64,000 bases of DNA from Streptomyces xanthophaeus (lineage in GTDB: Bacteria; Actinomycetota; Actinomycetes; Streptomycetales; Streptomycetaceae), in the NCBI RefSeq assembly GCF_030440515.1, contig NZ_CP076543.1, positions 6,334,501 to 6,398,500 of the forward strand. Direction: 5' to 3'. The notes below the pieces were generated by a model. That model saw only the letters and a program-made list of their open reading frames with translations. It was not told the origin of the DNA and did not search any database. Made by a program: the position numbers and the translations under genes. This document shows positions 61,160 to 64,000 of this stretch, piece after piece (the stretch's first letter is position 1; each line of letters opens with the position of its first letter).

Positions 61160-61750
61160 GTGCCCCGTCAGGTGTTCCTCTACGACCCCCCGGACCGCTT
61201 CGTGGCCGGCACGGTCGGTCTGCCGGGACGCCGTACGTTCTTCCTGCAGGCCTCCGCCGGCCCCCGCGTCACCAGCGTCTCCCTGGAGAAGACCCAGGTC
61301 GCAGCGCTGGCCGAGCGGATGGACGAGCTGCTGGACGAGGTCGTACGGCGGACCGGGGGCAATGCCCCGGTCCCGGCCGTCGCCCCCGCCGAGGCCGCCG
61401 ACACCGCGCCGCTGGACGTCCCGGTCGACGAGGAGTTCCGCGTCGGCACCATGGCCCTGGCCTGGGACGGCGAGGAACAGCGCATGATCGTCGAGGCCCA
61501 GGCGCTGGTCGAACTCGACGCCGACTCCGACGAGGACCTCGCCGAGGCCGAGGAGCGGCTGCTCCAGGACGAGGAGAACGGCCCGCCGATGCTGCGGGTC
61601 CGCCTCACCGGCGCCCAGGCCCGGGCCTTCGCCAAGCGGGCCCTGGACGTCGTCAACGCCGGCCGCCCGCCGTGCCCGCTGTGCAGCCTCCCGCTGGACC
61701 CGGAGGGGCACGTGTGCCCGCGCCAGAACGGCTACCGGCGCCAGGCGTGA
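61160..61750 (+). CDS. DUF3090 family protein
   Basis: 196 aa. Starts VPRQVFLYDPPDRFVAGTVGLPGRRTFFLQA and ends with a zinc-binding CPLCSLPLDPEGHVCPRQNGYRRQA. Function unknown; conserved with the neighbouring phosphatase and SCO1664-type gene. GTG at 61160; stop overlaps the next start. Confidence 0.92.
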   Translation: MPRQVFLYDPPDRFVAGTVGLPGRRTFFLQASAGPRVTSVSLEKTQVAALAERMDELLDEVVRRTGGNAPVPAVAPAEAADTAPLDVPVDEEFRVGTMALAWDGEEQRMIVEAQALVELDADSDEDLAEAEERLLQDEENGPPMLRVRLTGAQARAFAKRALDVVNAGRPPCPLCSLPLDPEGHVCPRQNGYRRQA

Positions 61751-62565
61751 CGGACACGGGGGAGAAGATGGAGGAACTGCTCGCCAAGGGCGAGCTCACC
61801 GTCATAGGCCGGATCCGCGAGGCCTCCAACGCCGTCCTGCTGTGCAGCGTCACGTACGGGGGCGTGAGCGCCGACTGCGTGTACAAGCCGGTCAAGGGCG
61901 AGCGGCCGCTGTGGGACTTCCCCGACGGGAACCTCGCCCGCCGGGAGGTCGCCGCCTACCTGATCTCCGAGGCCACCGGATGGGGCCTGGTCCCCGCCAC
62001 CGTGCTGCGCGACGGACCGTACGGCGAGGGCATGGTCCAGCGGTGGATCGACGCCGAGCAGCCGGACGAGGACTCCCCGCTGGGCGCGCTCCTCGGGCTC
62101 GTCGACGGCGAGGAGGCGGGGGAGGGCTGGAAGGCCGTCGCCCTCGCCGAGGTCGGCGAAGGCCGCACCGCGCTGCTCGTGCACGCCGACGACCCCCGGC
62201 TGCGCCGGATCGCCGTACTCGACGCCGTGATCAACAACGGCGACCGCAAGGGCGGCCACCTGCTGCCCGCGCCCGACGGACGGCTCTACGGCATCGACCA
62301 CGGTGTGACCTTCCACGCAGAGGACAAGCTGCGCACCCTCCTGTGGGGCTGGGCGGGCGAGCCGCTGACCGACGAGGCACGCGAGGTGCTGGCCGCGCTG
62401 GCCGAGGATCTGGCCGAGGGAGCCCCGCTCGCCACCCGGCTGGCCGAACTGATCACTCCGGTCGAGCTGGCCGCCGTACGGGACCGGGTGGGGCACCTGC
62501 TGGGCACCGGAACCCACCCCCGGCCGTCCGGGCAGTGGCCGGCGATCCCCTGGCCACCGGTCTGA
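61747..62565 (+). CDS. SCO1664 family (PI3/4-kinase-like fold) protein
   Basis: 272 aa. LLCSVTYGGVSADCVYKPVKGERPLWDFPDGNLARREVAAYLISEATGW and VLDAVINNGDRKGGHLLPAPDGRLYGIDHGVTFHAEDKLRTLLWGWAGEP carry the protein-kinase-like Lys, NNGDRKGGH and DHG residues of the PI3/4-kinase-related fold. GTG at 61747 overlaps the DUF3090 stop (GTGA); ATG at 61768 with GGGGGAG upstream is an alternative start. Substrate unknown. Confidence 0.9.
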   Translation: MTDTGEKMEELLAKGELTVIGRIREASNAVLLCSVTYGGVSADCVYKPVKGERPLWDFPDGNLARREVAAYLISEATGWGLVPATVLRDGPYGEGMVQRWIDAEQPDEDSPLGALLGLVDGEEAGEGWKAVALAEVGEGRTALLVHADDPRLRRIAVLDAVINNGDRKGGHLLPAPDGRLYGIDHGVTFHAEDKLRTLLWGWAGEPLTDEAREVLAALAEDLAEGAPLATRLAELITPVELAAVRDRVGHLLGTGTHPRPSGQWPAIPWPPV

Positions 62566-62675
62566 ATCAGCCATCGGCCATACGCACAGAACCGGCCAGA
62601 CCGCAAGAGTGCCGATCAAGACAACAGTGCAGGTCCAGTTCGTTTCCGGAACATCAGTCCGGTTAGGCTCGACAC

Positions 62676-63905
62676 ATGCATGCCTGGCCCGCTTCTGAGG
62701 TCCCCGCCCTTCCTGGCAAGGGCCGCGACCTCCAGATCCACGACACCGCGACCCAGGGGACGATCACCCTCGCCCCCGGTCCCGTCGCCCGTATCTACGT
62801 CTGCGGCATCACTCCGTACGACGCGACCCACATCGGTCACGCGGCGACCTACAACGCGTTCGACCTCGTACAACGCGTGTGGCTCGACACCAAGCGGCAG
62901 GTCCACTACGTCCAGAACGTCACGGACGTGGACGACCCGCTCCTGGAGCGGGCGCTGCGTGACAACCAGGACTGGACCGAGCTGGCGGAGCGCGAGACCG
63001 CGCTCTTCCGCGAGGACATGACGGCCCTGCGGATGCTGCCCCCGCAGCACTACATCGGAGCCGTCGAGGCCATACCCGGAATCGTGCCGCTGGTCGAGCG
63101 GCTGCGGGACGCGGGCGCGGCGTACGAGCTGGAGGGTGACACCTACTTCTCGGTCGAGGCCGACCCGCACTTCGGCGGGGTCTCGAACCTCGACGCCGAG
63201 GCGATGCGGCTGCTCTCGGCGGAGCGGGGCGGCGACCCCGACCGGCCCGGCAAGAAGAACCCGCTGGACCCGATGCTGTGGATGGCCGCGCGTCCGGGCG
63301 AGCCGAGCTGGGACGGCGGCTCGCTGGGCCGCGGCCGGCCGGGCTGGCACATCGAGTGCGTGGCGATCGCCCTCGACCACCTGGGCATGGGCTTCGACAT
63401 CCAGGGCGGCGGCTCCGACCTGGCGTTCCCGCACCACGAGATGGGCGCGTCGCACGCACAGGCGCTGACGGGCGAGTTCCCGATGGCCAAGGCGTACGTG
63501 CACGCGGGCATGGTGGCGCTGCACGGCGAGAAGATGTCGAAGTCGAAGGGCAACCTCGTCTTCGTATCGGCGCTGCGGCGCTCCGGGGTGGACCCGGCGG
63601 CGATCCGCCTCGCCCTGCTGTCGCACCACTACCGGGCCGACTGGGAGTGGACCGACGAGGTCCTCGCCGAGGCCGTGGCCCGGCTGGAGCGCTGGCGCGC
63701 GGCCGTGTCCCGGCCGGACGGCATCCCGGCCGACGCGGTGCTCGAAGAGGTCCGCGAGGCCCTGGCGAACGACCTGGACGCCCCTGCGGCGCTGGCGGCC
63801 GTGGACCGCTGGGTGGAGCTCCAGAACGCCACCGACGGCGACGACGAGTCGGCCCCCGGCCTGGTCTCCCGGACGGTGGACGCCCTGCTGGGCGTGGCGC
63901 TCTAG
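62676..63905 (+). CDS. mshC: Cysteine-glucosaminyl-inositol ligase MshC (mycothiol synthesis)
   Basis: 409 aa. Joins cysteine to GlcN-Ins in mycothiol synthesis, using ATP; evolved from cysteinyl-tRNA synthetase. The zinc Cys43 and the HIGH motif ([15 protein letters not shown] at 52-55) are at the N-terminus, [44 protein letters not shown] carries the other zinc ligands, and KMSKSKGN is at 286-293. Mycothiol is the main thiol of actinobacteria. ATG at 62676, 110 bp after the SCO1664-type gene. Confidence 0.97.
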   Translation: MHAWPASEVPALPGKGRDLQIHDTATQGTITLAPGPVARIYVCGITPYDATHIGHAATYNAFDLVQRVWLDTKRQVHYVQNVTDVDDPLLERALRDNQDWTELAERETALFREDMTALRMLPPQHYIGAVEAIPGIVPLVERLRDAGAAYELEGDTYFSVEADPHFGGVSNLDAEAMRLLSAERGGDPDRPGKKNPLDPMLWMAARPGEPSWDGGSLGRGRPGWHIECVAIALDHLGMGFDIQGGGSDLAFPHHEMGASHAQALTGEFPMAKAYVHAGMVALHGEKMSKSKGNLVFVSALRRSGVDPAAIRLALLSHHYRADWEWTDEVLAEAVARLERWRAAVSRPDGIPADAVLEEVREALANDLDAPAALAAVDRWVELQNATDGDDESAPGLVSRTVDALLGVAL

Positions 63906-63915
63906 CGAACGGAGG

Positions 63916-63951
63916 AAGCGCGCCCCCGGCCCCGTGCCGGCGGGCGCGCTT
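63916..63951 (+). terminator. Hairpin after mshC
   Basis: AAGCGCGCCC and GGGCGCGCTT form a perfect 10-bp stem with a 16-nt loop, 11 nt past the mshC stop. It may also serve the convergent gene at the right edge. Confidence 0.85.
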
Positions 63952-63966
63952 CGCCGTTCCACCGCC

Positions 63967-64000
63967 TCACTGCATCACGGTCACCGGCGGGTGCCGGGGA
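63967..64000 (-). CDS. 3' end of a minus-strand gene cut by the right edge
   Basis: The last bases on the minus strand read ...CCGGTGACCGTGATGCAGTGA, i.e. PRHPPVTVMQ then stop. In S. coelicolor a PAC2-family gene follows mshC at this place and such an end fits, but only 11 codons are visible, so the identity is inferred from position. Confidence 0.3.
   Translation of the reverse strand, partial: PRHPPVTVMQ

Noticed and set aside
62645..62675. SigR-type (GGAAT-N18-GTT) promoter before mshC
   Set aside because: GGAAC and GTT are present but only about nine bases apart, not 18.

Overview
The window is high-GC chromosomal DNA from an actinomycete, almost certainly a Streptomyces. Evidence: third codon positions are nearly all G or C, GTG starts are common, there are two adjacent chaplin genes, the mycothiol gene mshC, a [2Fe-2S] SoxR, an F420-type LLM oxidoreductase and an ECF41 sigma factor. 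From memory the gene order (hmgA, aldehyde and alcohol dehydrogenase, soxR, chaplins, the SCO1664-type gene, mshC) matches the S. coelicolor SCO1660-SCO1725 region in reverse, so this is core chromosome. I see no insertion sequence, prophage, CRISPR array, rRNA or PKS/NRPS cluster; the only RNA gene is tRNA-Leu(GAG).

Layout. 1-6.4 kb: Ser/Thr kinase (cut by the left edge), small basic protein, CoA-transferase, a TetR-controlled drug-efflux-type ABC pair, and a stand-alone type-ISP specificity-domain protein. 6.5-9 kb: 53-aa duplicated-motif protein, GntR/UTRA regulator, homogentisate dioxygenase. 9-14.1 kb: same-strand cluster of a secreted/anchored beta-helix protein, a cupredoxin-like lipoprotein, a possible GPVPGL-repeat protein and a polytopic membrane protein. 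14.2-25.5 kb: TetR, molybdopterin oxidoreductase, citrate transporter, then alcohol/aldehyde/acyl-CoA genes with two TetR regulators whose operators I can trace, and soxR. 25.4-29.7 kb: BKACE-like enzyme, zinc-ribbon protein, serine hydrolase, DUF1343 exo-muramidase. 29.7-37.9 kb: SDR, acyl-CoA ligase and TetR on one side and an APH-family kinase plus acyl-CoA dehydrogenase on the other, separated by a subtilisin; a metallo-beta-lactamase-fold hydrolase follows. 38-49.9 kb: His-rich protein, DUF202 pair, NUDIX, FAD dehydrogenase, ASCH protein, two amino-acid permeases, SpoIIE-type phosphatase, ECF41 sigma factor, tRNA. 50-64 kb: M20 peptidase, chaplins, helicase-like protein, aldo/keto reductase, LLM oxidoreductase, ferritin-like protein, CorA, and the phosphatase-DUF3090-SCO1664-mshC run.

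How it works together. The main theme is catabolism of acyl-CoA, alcohol and aromatic compounds by small operons, each next to its own TetR or GntR regulator. Near-identical palindromes link genes into candidate mini-regulons: one joins the SDR-ligase-TetR operon to the kinase-dehydrogenase operon (with a related site before the molybdoenzyme); one joins the aldehyde/alcohol dehydrogenase operon to a divergent TetR/acyl-CoA dehydrogenase pair; one joins a TetR gene to a MaoC hydratase. The kinase-dehydrogenase operon resembles the enzymes that break down 4-hydroxyacyl-CoA through a phosphorylated intermediate, and is my best candidate for an undescribed pathway here. Other unusual items are the GPVPGL repeat reading frame nested between two genes, a chaplin fused to a collagen-like stalk and sortase signal, a 5' leader hairpin masking the Shine-Dalgarno of a subtilisin, and a RecD-like protein with degenerate ATPase motifs. 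All family names are from reading the sequence without database searches.
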